Positions 17,704 to 25,529 of a DNA stretch of 64,000 nucleotides are shown piece by piece. The stretch covers positions 4,410 to 68,409 of the forward strand of contig CBDEGD010000040.1 of NCBI GenBank assembly GCA_965237625.1. The letters are read 5' to 3'. Numbering within the stretch: position 1 is the first letter of the stretch; each line of letters opens with the position of its first letter. The DNA comes from JABDIP01 sp965237625. GTDB taxonomy: Bacteria; Pseudomonadota; Alphaproteobacteria; DSM-16000; Inquilinaceae. A model generated the notes under the pieces. The model was not told the origin of the DNA and ran no database searches. It worked only from the letters and a program-made list of their open reading frames with translations. The position numbers and the translations under genes were made by a program.

Positions 17704-17834
17704 GATGCCCTCCCCGATTTCCCGTTTCGTGGCCAGACTAATGCATTTCCGGCAACCCGGCATCGACCCGCTGGACCTCCCGCACCGCGACCGTCAGAAT
17801 TCGCCGCCCGCCAATAATTGGATACAAGCCGACC

Positions 17835-18752
17835 ATGAGCACCGGTACCCATGAATACATCGACGATCCGCGCAACCGGGACATCCTGATCTCGGTCAAT
17901 GGCGATCTGGTGCCGCGCGCGGAGGCGACGGTCTCGGTGTTCGACAGCGGGTTCATCCTGGGCGACGGCGTGTGGGAAGGCATCCGCCTGCACCACGGCA
18001 AATTCGCCTTTCTCAATGCCCATCTCGACAGGCTGTACGAAGGCGCCAAGGCGATCGATCTCGATATCGGCATGACGCCGGAAGAGATGACCGCCGCCCT
18101 CACAAGCTGCGTCGAGGCGAACGGCATGACCGACGGGGTGCATATCCGGCTGATGGTCACCCGCGGCGTCAAGGCCACGCCATACCAGGATCCGCGCGTC
18201 ACCATCGGCGACCCGACCGTGGTCATCATCGCCGAGCACAAGACCGCCGACCCGGCCGTCGCCGAGCGCGGCCTGAGCCTGTTCACCACCCATGTGCGAC
18301 GTGGATCGCCGGATGTGCAGGACCCCAAATGGAACTCGCACAGCAAGCTGAACTGCATCGCCGCCTGCATCCAGGCGGCCAAGGCCGGCGCCGACGAGGC
18401 GCTGATGCTGGACCCGCACGGTTTCGTCGCCACCTGCAACTCGACCCACTTCTTCATCGTGCGCAAGGGCGAGGTGTGGACCTCGACCGGGAACTACTGC
18501 CTGCTCGGCATCACCCGTGAGAACATCATCTCGCTGTGCCGCCGCCATGGCATCCCGGTCTTCGAGAAGGATTTCTCCCTGACCCAGGTCTATAGCGCCG
18601 ATGAGGCCTTCGTGACCGGCACCTTCGCCGGCGTGGTCCCGGTGACCGAGATCGATGGCAGGCGGATCGGCGATGGCGGTTCGGGGGCCATGGTGGCGCG
18701 GCTGGCGGAACATTACGGCGCGCTCCTCGAGGAGGAGTGCCCAGCCACATGA
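17835..18752 (+). CDS. Class IV (branched-chain/D-amino-acid type) aminotransferase
   Basis: 305 residues, PLP-dependent fold-type IV. N-terminal motif VFDSGFILGDGVWEGIR, the PLP lysine in NSHSKLNCIAAC (about residue 172), and MLDPHGFVATCNSTHFFIV with the Glu of true BCATs replaced (FVATCNST rather than VAExxxxN). The GITRENIISL segment binds the PLP phosphate. The last bases overlap the start of a sulfotransferase-like gene, so the two form an operon. Substrate cannot be fixed; lack of the usual Glu argues against ordinary branched-chain transamination. Confidence 0.8.
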   Translation: MSTGTHEYIDDPRNRDILISVNGDLVPRAEATVSVFDSGFILGDGVWEGIRLHHGKFAFLNAHLDRLYEGAKAIDLDIGMTPEEMTAALTSCVEANGMTDGVHIRLMVTRGVKATPYQDPRVTIGDPTVVIIAEHKTADPAVAERGLSLFTTHVRRGSPDVQDPKWNSHSKLNCIAACIQAAKAGADEALMLDPHGFVATCNSTHFFIVRKGEVWTSTGNYCLLGITRENIISLCRRHGIPVFEKDFSLTQVYSADEAFVTGTFAGVVPVTEIDGRRIGDGGSGAMVARLAEHYGALLEEECPAT

Positions 18753-19483
18753 CCTTGCCCATCCGGATAGCCATGTGGTCGGGACCCCGCAATATCTCCA
18801 CCGCCATGATGCGGGCCTGGGAGAACCGGCCCGATACGGCGGTTATCGACGAGCCGTTTTACGCCCACTACCTGGCCCAGACCGGCCTCGACCATCCGGG
18901 CCGTGAGGAGGTGATCGCCGCCTACCCGACCGACTGGCGGCAAATCGTCGACCAGATCACCGGCCCGGTGCCGGGCGGGAGGCCGATCTTCTACCAGAAG
19001 CACATGCCCCACCACATGCTGCCCGGGATGGACGGGGCATGGCTGGACCAGGTCGCCAACGTGTTCCTGATCCGCGATCCGCGATCCGTCATCGCCTCTT
19101 ATGTCCGCAAGCGCCAGACGATCACCCTGGAGGATACCGGTCTGCCGCAACAGTGGGCGCTGTTCGAGACGGTTCGGCGCCGCACTGGCTCCACGCCGCC
19201 GGTGATCGACGCCGCCGATGTGCTGGCCGATCCGGCCGGTGCCCTGAACTGGCTCTGCTCCCTGCTCGGGGTCGAATTCGACCAGCGAATGCTGAACTGG
19301 CCGGCCGGGCCGCGCCCAACCGACGGTGTCTGGGCCAAATACTGGTACCACGCCGTTGAGCGTTCGACCGGATTCCAGATACGAGAGTCCGGAGCGTCGG
19401 AACTGCCGGAAGAGTTGCATTCTCTGGTAGCAGAGTGCACCGATTACTATCGGCATCTCCAGGATTTCTGCCAAACATGGTAA
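18749..19483 (+). CDS. Sulfotransferase-like protein
   Basis: 244 residues, P-loop fold of the PAPS-dependent sulfotransferase group. The 5' phosphosulfate-binding loop is WSGPRNISTAMMRAWENR at residues 9-26, and the second motif is VFLIRDPRSVIASYVRK near residue 110. The ATG at 18749 overlaps the previous stop (ATGA) and has GAGGAGGAG 11 bases upstream; an upstream GTG would overlap that ribosome site. Bacterial members next to class IV aminotransferases are widespread but their substrate is not established. Confidence 0.75.
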   Translation: MTLPIRIAMWSGPRNISTAMMRAWENRPDTAVIDEPFYAHYLAQTGLDHPGREEVIAAYPTDWRQIVDQITGPVPGGRPIFYQKHMPHHMLPGMDGAWLDQVANVFLIRDPRSVIASYVRKRQTITLEDTGLPQQWALFETVRRRTGSTPPVIDAADVLADPAGALNWLCSLLGVEFDQRMLNWPAGPRPTDGVWAKYWYHAVERSTGFQIRESGASELPEELHSLVAECTDYYRHLQDFCQTW

Positions 19484-19813
19484 ACGTGGCAAGAAAATAC
19501 ATTAAGTAATTTCAGTTCATTAGCAATTTCCCAGAAATTGTTGTAATTTGTCCGTGACAAATTCACGGTACTATTTATTATTTGTTGCTCGATCCTGAAA
19601 ACAAAGCAACTATACTTCCGTCAGTTCGTTGCTGAGGCGCACATTTGTGTCCTCGTACTTCGGCAGCGGAAGTTGTCACCTAAGACACTCGTAATATCGC
19701 CCGCGCCAGGAATGCGACTCCGGGGCGGGTATAGCGGGTCGCGGATGCGCGGCGCGAAACACCGGAGGTACGCCCGGCGAATGCCTGGGCGTGCCCGATT
19801 GGGAGCGACGACT
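19484..19813. other. AT-rich leader region of the first carbonic anhydrase
   Basis: The first 130 bases are strikingly AT-rich for this genome. A small dyad, CCGTGA-CAAAT-TCACGG, lies at 19552-19568, a candidate operator. No protein-like frame was found. Promoter and regulation of the carbonic anhydrase are probably here, but no confident -35/-10 was picked. Confidence 0.5.
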
Positions 19814-20617
19814 ATGACTTCGAAACAACGTGCAAAACTGTTCTGTGGAGCCGCCGCGTTCATCCTCGCGGCATCGGCTGGCGCCCTCAACGCCGCCGAG
19901 ACGGTCCATTGGAGCTACCATGGCAGCGATGGCCCGGATGCCTGGGGCACCCTTCTGGACAGCAACGGCAACATCGCCTTCCCGACCTGCGGCCTCGGCG
20001 AGAGCCAGTCGCCGATCGACATCGCCGGGCAGGAGGATGGCGACGATCTCGAGGAGATCGAATTCCACTATGAGCCGACCCCGCTGGTGGTGAAGAACAA
20101 CGGCCACACCATCGAAGTGGAATATGAAAGCGGCAGTTCGGTCACCATCGACAACGACACGTACAATCTACTGCAGTTCCACTTCCACACCCCGAGCGAG
20201 CACGAGGTGTCCGGAAACTCCTTCCCGATGGAGATGCATCTGGTCCATGCCGGCAGCGTCGGTGACAATGTGGAACTGGCCGTGGTCGGTCTGTTGATCG
20301 ATCTGGGCAGCGAGGACAACGCCACGCTCCAAGGCATCTGGGACGTCATGCCCGACGAGGAAGGGGTGGTGCACGTGGATGGCGCCACGATCGACGCGAC
20401 AGATCTGCTGCCGGATTTCGACGACAACAAATACTTCGCCTATAGCGGTTCGCTGACGACGCCACCTTGCACTGAAGGCGTACGCTGGATGGTGATGAAA
20501 CAGGAAATCGACGCGTCCCTGGCCCAGGTTTCCCGCTTCCAGGAGATCTTCGACATGAATGCCCGTCCGACCCAGCCGCTGTTTGGCCGGCCGGTGTTTG
20601 AGTCCGACGACTTCTAG
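19814..20617 (+). CDS. Secreted alpha-carbonic anhydrase, copy 1
   Basis: 267 residues. Interconverts CO2 and bicarbonate in the periplasm. The signal peptide covers about residues 1-27 (ILAASAGALNAAE). Zinc ligands are the two His of LLQFHFHTPSEH and the His in EMHLVH; the gatekeeper Thr/Glu region and SLTTPPCTEGVRWMV with the disulfide Cys are intact, and the partner Cys is in FPTCGLGESQSPIDI. The ATG at 19814 follows GGGAGCGACG. A paralogue follows about 560 bp downstream in the same direction. Confidence 0.95.
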   Translation: MTSKQRAKLFCGAAAFILAASAGALNAAETVHWSYHGSDGPDAWGTLLDSNGNIAFPTCGLGESQSPIDIAGQEDGDDLEEIEFHYEPTPLVVKNNGHTIEVEYESGSSVTIDNDTYNLLQFHFHTPSEHEVSGNSFPMEMHLVHAGSVGDNVELAVVGLLIDLGSEDNATLQGIWDVMPDEEGVVHVDGATIDATDLLPDFDDNKYFAYSGSLTTPPCTEGVRWMVMKQEIDASLAQVSRFQEIFDMNARPTQPLFGRPVFESDDF

Positions 20618-21181
20618 AGCAGGTGTGACCTTCGGACAAAGGAGCGGCGTCATCGACCCCTTTGTTCGTCCGGCACGACACCCGCTCCACGACGAGGACG
20701 GCATCGCCCGCCCGGATCAATCCGAATTAAGGATCGATCCGGGCGGGATTTTCTGCCCACGAACCACCCGCGATCCTGCCGCCCGATATTCCGGATGCAC
20801 TGGCATCGCGCCGGCTGCAATAGCAACCGCCGTGACTTCATCAAGCAATCTGCGCTCCACAGGCAAGTCGGCAATATGGCCACGGTCTTCGTCGGGTTTC
20901 ACAGAAATGGGCCTTGGGTCGTCGAATATTCATGCAAATCTGGATTGCATCTCCGGCGACTGCATTAGAAATTATATATATTTAATTTAAATACTTTGTG
21001 ACAAATATTGGATGTTTTGCAGAAGTTGTTTGATCGGTCCATGAATTGGTGGATGATTGGATCGCCGCATCTATTCGGCACAGGACGATCTGATTCCGGA
21101 CGTCGAGCCCGATGTCTGGAGATTTATGACGGCCGGCCAACTGAGACGAACCAGAGCCGTGACCGCGACAGGAGGGACGCA
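20618..21181. other. Intergenic region between the two carbonic anhydrase genes
   Basis: Starts with a terminator-like hairpin region. 20960-21060 is AT-rich and probably carries the promoter of the second gene. Frames in this gap lack ribosome sites and resemblance to known proteins. The 563-bp gap shows that the two carbonic anhydrases are separate transcription units. Confidence 0.55.
20707..20755 (+). terminator. Probable rho-independent terminator after carbonic anhydrase 1
   Basis: CCCGCCCGGATC (20707-20718) pairs perfectly with GATCCGGGCGGG (20736-20747) around a 17-base loop, followed by ATTTTC. It is 90 bases after the stop codon. Confidence 0.65.
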
Positions 21182-21982
21182 ATGAAATCAACCACACGCT
21201 CGAAAATTCTCGCCGGTGCCGCCATCGGGGCTTTGACTGCATCTGCCGCCGCCATCGGCGCCTCAGGCAACGTGCATTGGACTTATCACGGCGATGACGG
21301 CCCGGAATCCTGGGGAGTCCTGAAGGACAACAGCGGCCACACCGCCTTCCCGACTTGCGCAGTGGGCCAGATGCAGTCGCCGGTGGACATTTCCGGCGTC
21401 GGTACCGAAGAAGACGGGCAGTCGATCGACTTCGACTATCAGGCGACGCCGCTGGTGGTGAAGAACAACGGCCACACCATCCAGGTCGATTACAGCGCCG
21501 GCAGTTCCATGTCGATCGGCGGCGACACTTACAAGCTTCTGCAGTTCCACTTCCATACCCCGAGCGAGCACACGGTGATGGGCGAGCCCTATCCCATGGA
21601 GGGCCATCTGGTCCATGCCCGTGGCGAGGGCGACGCGCTGGAACTCGCGGTGGTCGGATTCCTGATCGAGGAGGGCGATCACAACGATGCCCTGCAAAGC
21701 ATCTGGAACGTCATGCCGGCGACCGAAGGCAAGGTCGAGGCGGAGAGCGTTATGATCGATGCCAGCGACCTGCTGCCGGACGACGATGCCGGCGAAGAGT
21801 ATTATGCCTATGCTGGATCCCTGACCACGCCGCCCTGTTCAGAGGGTGTGCGCTGGCAAGTTCTGGAAAAGCCGATCGAAGCTTCCGAGGCCCAGATCGC
21901 CGCGTTCCAGGAGATTTTCGTCCTCAACGCCCGGCCTGTACAGGATCTGAACGGCCGAGAGATCTCATACCAAGGGAACTAA
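21182..21982 (+). CDS. Secreted alpha-carbonic anhydrase, copy 2
   Basis: 266 residues, same fold and active site as the preceding copy: signal peptide to about residue 26, LLQFHFHTPSEH, EGHLVHA, SLTTPPCSEGVRW, FPTCAVGQMQSPVDI. AGGAGGGACGCA precedes the ATG. The two proteins share long identical stretches (ATPLVVKNNGHTI versus PTPLVVKNNGHTI), which indicates local duplication. The final residues SYQGN and the stop codon TAA are read from the outer arm of the cruciform repeat that begins at 21967, so the original C-terminus may have been altered when the element arrived. Confidence 0.95.
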   Translation: MKSTTRSKILAGAAIGALTASAAAIGASGNVHWTYHGDDGPESWGVLKDNSGHTAFPTCAVGQMQSPVDISGVGTEEDGQSIDFDYQATPLVVKNNGHTIQVDYSAGSSMSIGGDTYKLLQFHFHTPSEHTVMGEPYPMEGHLVHARGEGDALELAVVGFLIEEGDHNDALQSIWNVMPATEGKVEAESVMIDASDLLPDDDAGEEYYAYAGSLTTPPCSEGVRWQVLEKPIEASEAQIAAFQEIFVLNARPVQDLNGREISYQGN

Positions 21983-22229
21983 ATATTGACCGGTTTCACC
22001 GCTCTCCTATGTCCGCCCGTTAGGCGCGGTCCGTGCGGTGGTGCAGCGCACCACAAGCGGGCAGCAACGTGGCGGGCGGTCTTAGGAGAGCGGCCTGCGG
22101 TGGTGCCTATTGGCCCTCTCGGGTGCGTTGCGACGCTTGCCCGATGCGCTGCATCGCGCCGCACGCCGCGCCTGCCCGAAAGGGCCAATAGGCACCATGA
22201 AACCGGTCAGTATTTTGTTCCCTTGGTAT
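21967..22229. repeat. Three-stem cruciform repeat, copy 2
   Basis: 263 bp. Outer arms 21967-21998 and 22198-22229 (ATACCAAGGGAAC...GTTCCCTTGGTAT). Two inner hairpins: about 22000-22092 (stem CGCTCTCCTA...TAGGAGAGCG) and about 22101-22195 (stem GGTGCCTATTGGCCC...GGGCCAATAGGCACC), the latter with the conserved tip at 22134-22176. Hairpin order is reversed relative to copy 1, so the element lies in the opposite orientation. The left arm provides the end of the carbonic anhydrase gene. Confidence 0.9.
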
Positions 22230-22301
22230 CACTGGTAGAGGATTGATCTCTTGGCCATATTTCCGTCGACGGCGGGACAATATATCTCGCCGTCGACGTC
22301 T

Positions 22302-23303
22302 CTACTCATTATCGTCGAAACAGCGCGCCAGGAGCTCCTGAGCGGCCGCCGTTGGTGTGATTGCGCCGGACGCGACCCGGACTTCCAGCGCGGCGAGACT
22401 TTTCCGCACGGACGGGTGGTCGCGAAACCGTTCCGCCAGCCCCTCCTCGATCTCGCTCCACATCCAGCTTCGCGCCTGGCGCGACCGCCGGTATTCCCAG
22501 GCGCCGGACCCGGTCATGGCGTCGCGGTAATTCGATACCGCCTGCCAGACCTCGTCGATGCCGCGCGTCTCGGCGGCGGAGACCTGTAGCACCGGCACAT
22601 GCCATCCCTCCACCGGCGGGCGCAGCAGGGCCAGGGCATGACGATATTCGGCGGCGGCATGGGTGGCGGCGGCGGCCAGATCACCGTCGGATTTATTGAC
22701 AACCACCAGATCGGCCAGCTCGACGATGCCGCGCTTGATGCCCTGCAGCTCGTCGCCGGCGCCCGGCAACAGCAGCAGCATGAATAGATCGACCATGTCG
22801 GCGACGGCAGCCTCGGACTGGCCGACTCCGACCGTCTCGACGATCACCACATCGAACCCGGCCGCCTCGCAGGCCAGCATCGCCTCGCGGGTGCGCCGTG
22901 CCACGCCGCCCAGGGTCCCGCCTGTCGGCGACGGCCGGATGAAGGCGGCGTCGTTGCGGGCCAGCAGTTCCATGCGGGTCTTGTCGCCGAGGATCGAGCC
23001 GCCGGAACGTTTCGAGGACGGGTCGACCGCCAGCACCGCCACCCGGTGGCCGCGGGCGATGGCGTCGAGGCCGAACACTTCGATGAAAGTCGACTTGCCG
23101 ACGCCGGGGACGCCGGAAAAGCCGAGCCGCACCGAGTCACCGGCTTTCGGCACCAGACTTTCCAGCAACGCCTCGGCGGCGCGGCGATGATCGGTGCGAG
23201 TAGATTCGATCAGCGTGATCGCCCGCGCCAAGGCGCGGCGGTCGCCGGCAAGCACCTTGTGCGCCAACGCATCGCTGTCGTTCGATTCGGGCGGTTTCGC
23301 CAT
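22302..23303 (-). CDS. meaB: Methylmalonyl-CoA mutase-associated GTPase MeaB
   Basis: 333 residues, G3E P-loop GTPase that protects and reloads adenosylcobalamin on methylmalonyl-CoA mutase. Walker A GVPGVGKST (about 63-71), switch region DPSSKRSGGSILGDKTRM, ETVGVGQSE, and NKSDGD as base-recognition motif. The C-terminal helix region (MWSEIEEGLAERF) mediates dimerisation. The mutase itself is encoded about 7.6 kb away on the same strand at 30902-33055, so the pair is split but nearby. Confidence 0.93.
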   Translation of the reverse strand: MAKPPESNDSDALAHKVLAGDRRALARAITLIESTRTDHRRAAEALLESLVPKAGDSVRLGFSGVPGVGKSTFIEVFGLDAIARGHRVAVLAVDPSSKRSGGSILGDKTRMELLARNDAAFIRPSPTGGTLGGVARRTREAMLACEAAGFDVVIVETVGVGQSEAAVADMVDLFMLLLLPGAGDELQGIKRGIVELADLVVVNKSDGDLAAAATHAAAEYRHALALLRPPVEGWHVPVLQVSAAETRGIDEVWQAVSNYRDAMTGSGAWEYRRSRQARSWMWSEIEEGLAERFRDHPSVRKSLAALEVRVASGAITPTAAAQELLARCFDDNE

Positions 23304-23368
23304 GGGGTCAGACTACAAGGGAACGGGAACGGGGCAAGGGCAGCGCCGGCCCCAAAAAACAATCCCGC

Positions 23369-25213
23369 TCACCCCGGCTCCGGCACCGGCTCCTCAACCA
23401 CCGCCAACACACCCCGCTCGGCCGCCTCCTGCTGGCGTCGCCACAACGCCGCATAAGCCCCGTCGCCGGCGAGCAAATCCCTATGGCGGCCGCGCTCGAC
23501 GATCTGCCCGTCATCCAGCACGATGATCTCGTCGGCGTCGATCACCGTGGACAGCCGGTGGGCGATGACCAGGGTGGTGCGGCCGGCGCTGACCTCGCGC
23601 AGATTGGCCTGGATCTCGCGTTCGGTATGGGTGTCCAGCGCCGAGGTTGCCTCGTCGAATAGCAGGATCGCCGGCCGTTTCAGGATTGTTCGGGCGATGG
23701 CGACGCGCTGCTTCTCGCCGCCGGAGAGCTTCAGCCCGCGCTCGCCGACCCGGGTCTGATAGCCGTCCGGGGTGCTCATGACGAAGTCGTGGATACGGGC
23801 CAGCCGGGCGGCCTCCTCGATCTCGGCCGGCGAGGCGTCGGGCCGGCCATAGGCGACGTTGTAGTAGATCGTGTCGTTGAACAGCACCGTGTCCTGGGGA
23901 ACGATGCCGATGGCGGCGCGCAGGCTGGATTGGGTGATGGCGGTGATGTCCTGGCCGTCGATCCGCACCGCGCCCTTGCCGGCATTGTAAAAGCGGAACA
24001 GCAGGCGGCTGATGGTCGATTTGCCGGCCCCGGTCGGGCCGACGATGGCGACCGTCTTGCCGGGGGGCACCTTGAACGAAACCCCTTTGAGGATCGGGCG
24101 GCGCGGATCGTAGCCGAAATGCACGTCGTCGAATTCGACCGTGCCGCCGTCGACCTCCAGGTCCGGCGCGTCCGGCGCGTCGCTGACTTCCGCCGAGACG
24201 CCCAGCAGATCGAACATCTGTTCCATATCCGCCAGGCTCTGCTTGATCTCGCGATAGACGAAACCGAAGAAGTTGAGCGGCTGATAAAGCTGCATCAGAT
24301 AGGTGTTCACCAGCACGAAATCGCCGAGGGTCATGGTGCCGTCGACAATCCCGCGCCCGGCCATGAACATGACGCCGGTCAACCCGACGGAGATGATCGC
24401 CGCCTGGCCGATATTCAGCAGCGACAGCGACGACCGGCTTTTCACCGCCGCCACCTCGTATTGCACCAGGGCGCCGTCGAAGCGGCGTGCTTCGTGGGCC
24501 TCGTTGCCGAAATACTTCACCGTCTCGAAATTGAGCAGGCTGTCGATCGCCTTGGTATTGGCCTCCTGGTCGTTCAGGTTCATCTGCCGGCGGAATTTCA
24601 GCCGCCACTCGGTCACCTTCATGGTGAAGCCGACATACAGGACCACGGTCACCAGGGTCACCAGCGCGAACCAGGCATCGAAGAGCTGCCACAGGATCAC
24701 CGTGACCAGGGCGATCTCCAGCAGGGTCGGCAGGATGTTGAACAGCATGAAGGACAGCAGGGTCTCGATGCCCTTGGTGCCGCGTTCGATGGCCCGGTTC
24801 AGCCCGCCGGTCTGGCGATCCAGGTGGAAGCGCAGGGACAGGCAGTGCAGATGCTGGAAGATGGCCAGCGCGACCTTGCGGATCGCCCGCTGCGCCACCT
24901 TGGCGAACACCGCGTCGCGCAGCTCGGCGAAAGCCAGGCTGAGCACCCGGGCGAGTCCATAGGCCAGGATGATGCCCAGCGGCACCGCCAGTACCAGATT
25001 ATCGGTCGGATTCAGCGCATCGATCGCTTGTTTGTAGAAGATCGGCACGATGACATTGGCCAGCTTGGCCAGGACCAGGAAAGCGATGGCGATCACCACC
25101 CGGATGCGCATCTCCCACTCGCCCTTGGGCCAGAGATACGGGCCGAGCGACCGCAAGACGCCAAGATCGCTGATTGGCGGCGGGGAATCGGGGGACAGCG
25201 TCGAATGAGCCAT
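23369..25213 (-). CDS. ABC transporter with fused permease and ATPase, Atm1/HMT1-like
   Basis: 614 residues. The N-terminal half is an exporter-type membrane domain (about residues 30-320, beginning LRSLGPYLWPKGEWEMRIRV; cytoplasmic EANTKAIDSLLNFETVKYFG). The C-terminal half is the ATPase: Walker A GPTGAGKST, LSGGEKQR, Walker B ILLFDEATSALD, and the H-loop AHRLST. The NFETVKYFGNE segment is characteristic of Atm1-type exporters, thought to carry glutathione-linked sulfur or metal compounds. The start is uncertain: ATG 25213 is chosen, but a frame-matched ATG at 25234 lies inside the cruciform repeat arm and neither has a clear ribosome site. Confidence 0.9.
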   Translation of the reverse strand: MAHSTLSPDSPPPISDLGVLRSLGPYLWPKGEWEMRIRVVIAIAFLVLAKLANVIVPIFYKQAIDALNPTDNLVLAVPLGIILAYGLARVLSLAFAELRDAVFAKVAQRAIRKVALAIFQHLHCLSLRFHLDRQTGGLNRAIERGTKGIETLLSFMLFNILPTLLEIALVTVILWQLFDAWFALVTLVTVVLYVGFTMKVTEWRLKFRRQMNLNDQEANTKAIDSLLNFETVKYFGNEAHEARRFDGALVQYEVAAVKSRSSLSLLNIGQAAIISVGLTGVMFMAGRGIVDGTMTLGDFVLVNTYLMQLYQPLNFFGFVYREIKQSLADMEQMFDLLGVSAEVSDAPDAPDLEVDGGTVEFDDVHFGYDPRRPILKGVSFKVPPGKTVAIVGPTGAGKSTISRLLFRFYNAGKGAVRIDGQDITAITQSSLRAAIGIVPQDTVLFNDTIYYNVAYGRPDASPAEIEEAARLARIHDFVMSTPDGYQTRVGERGLKLSGGEKQRVAIARTILKRPAILLFDEATSALDTHTEREIQANLREVSAGRTTLVIAHRLSTVIDADEIIVLDDGQIVERGRHRDLLAGDGAYAALWRRQQEAAERGVLAVVEEPVPEPG

Positions 25214-25223
25214 GGGAGGTAAG

Positions 25224-25495
25224 CTAGCCTGCATCTCTCATGCTGGCCATGGCCCGCGTCGCGTCCGGACGGTCCGATCCGCCAGGAAAGGGCCGAAGAG
25301 CGTAGCATCGCTACGGTCAAGGCCCTTGACGCCGCGGGCGGGCCGCCCCGACGCGACGCGGAGGGTGGCGCTGTCTGGCCGACAGGATGCGTCAGACCGC
25401 TTGCCCGATGCGCTGCATCGCGCCGCACGGCCTTCCTGCCCTGTCGGCCGGACAGCACCGCGCAGGCCATGGCCAGCATGAGAGGTGCAGGCTAG
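25224..25495. repeat. Three-stem cruciform repeat, copy 3
   Basis: 272 bp. Outer arms 25224-25254 and 25465-25495 (CTAGCCTGCA...TGCAGGCTAG, one mismatch in about 30 bp), different in sequence from the outer arms of copies 1 and 2. Inner hairpins: 25255-25360 (CGCGTCGCGTC paired with GACGCGACGCG) and about 25367-25462 (GCTGTCTGGCCGACAGG paired with CCTGTCGGCCGGACAGC). The tip of the second (25398-25440) is nearly identical to those in the other copies. It lies immediately before the Atm1-like exporter start. Confidence 0.88.
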
Positions 25496-25529
25496 GTGCC
25501 CATCGCCCTAAGGATAAGGACCGAGCGGG

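Noticed and set aside
23789..25222. 477-codon frame opposite the Atm1-like exporter
   Set aside because: Antisense shadow rich in His/Gln/Asp; the exporter on the other strand has all ABC motifs.
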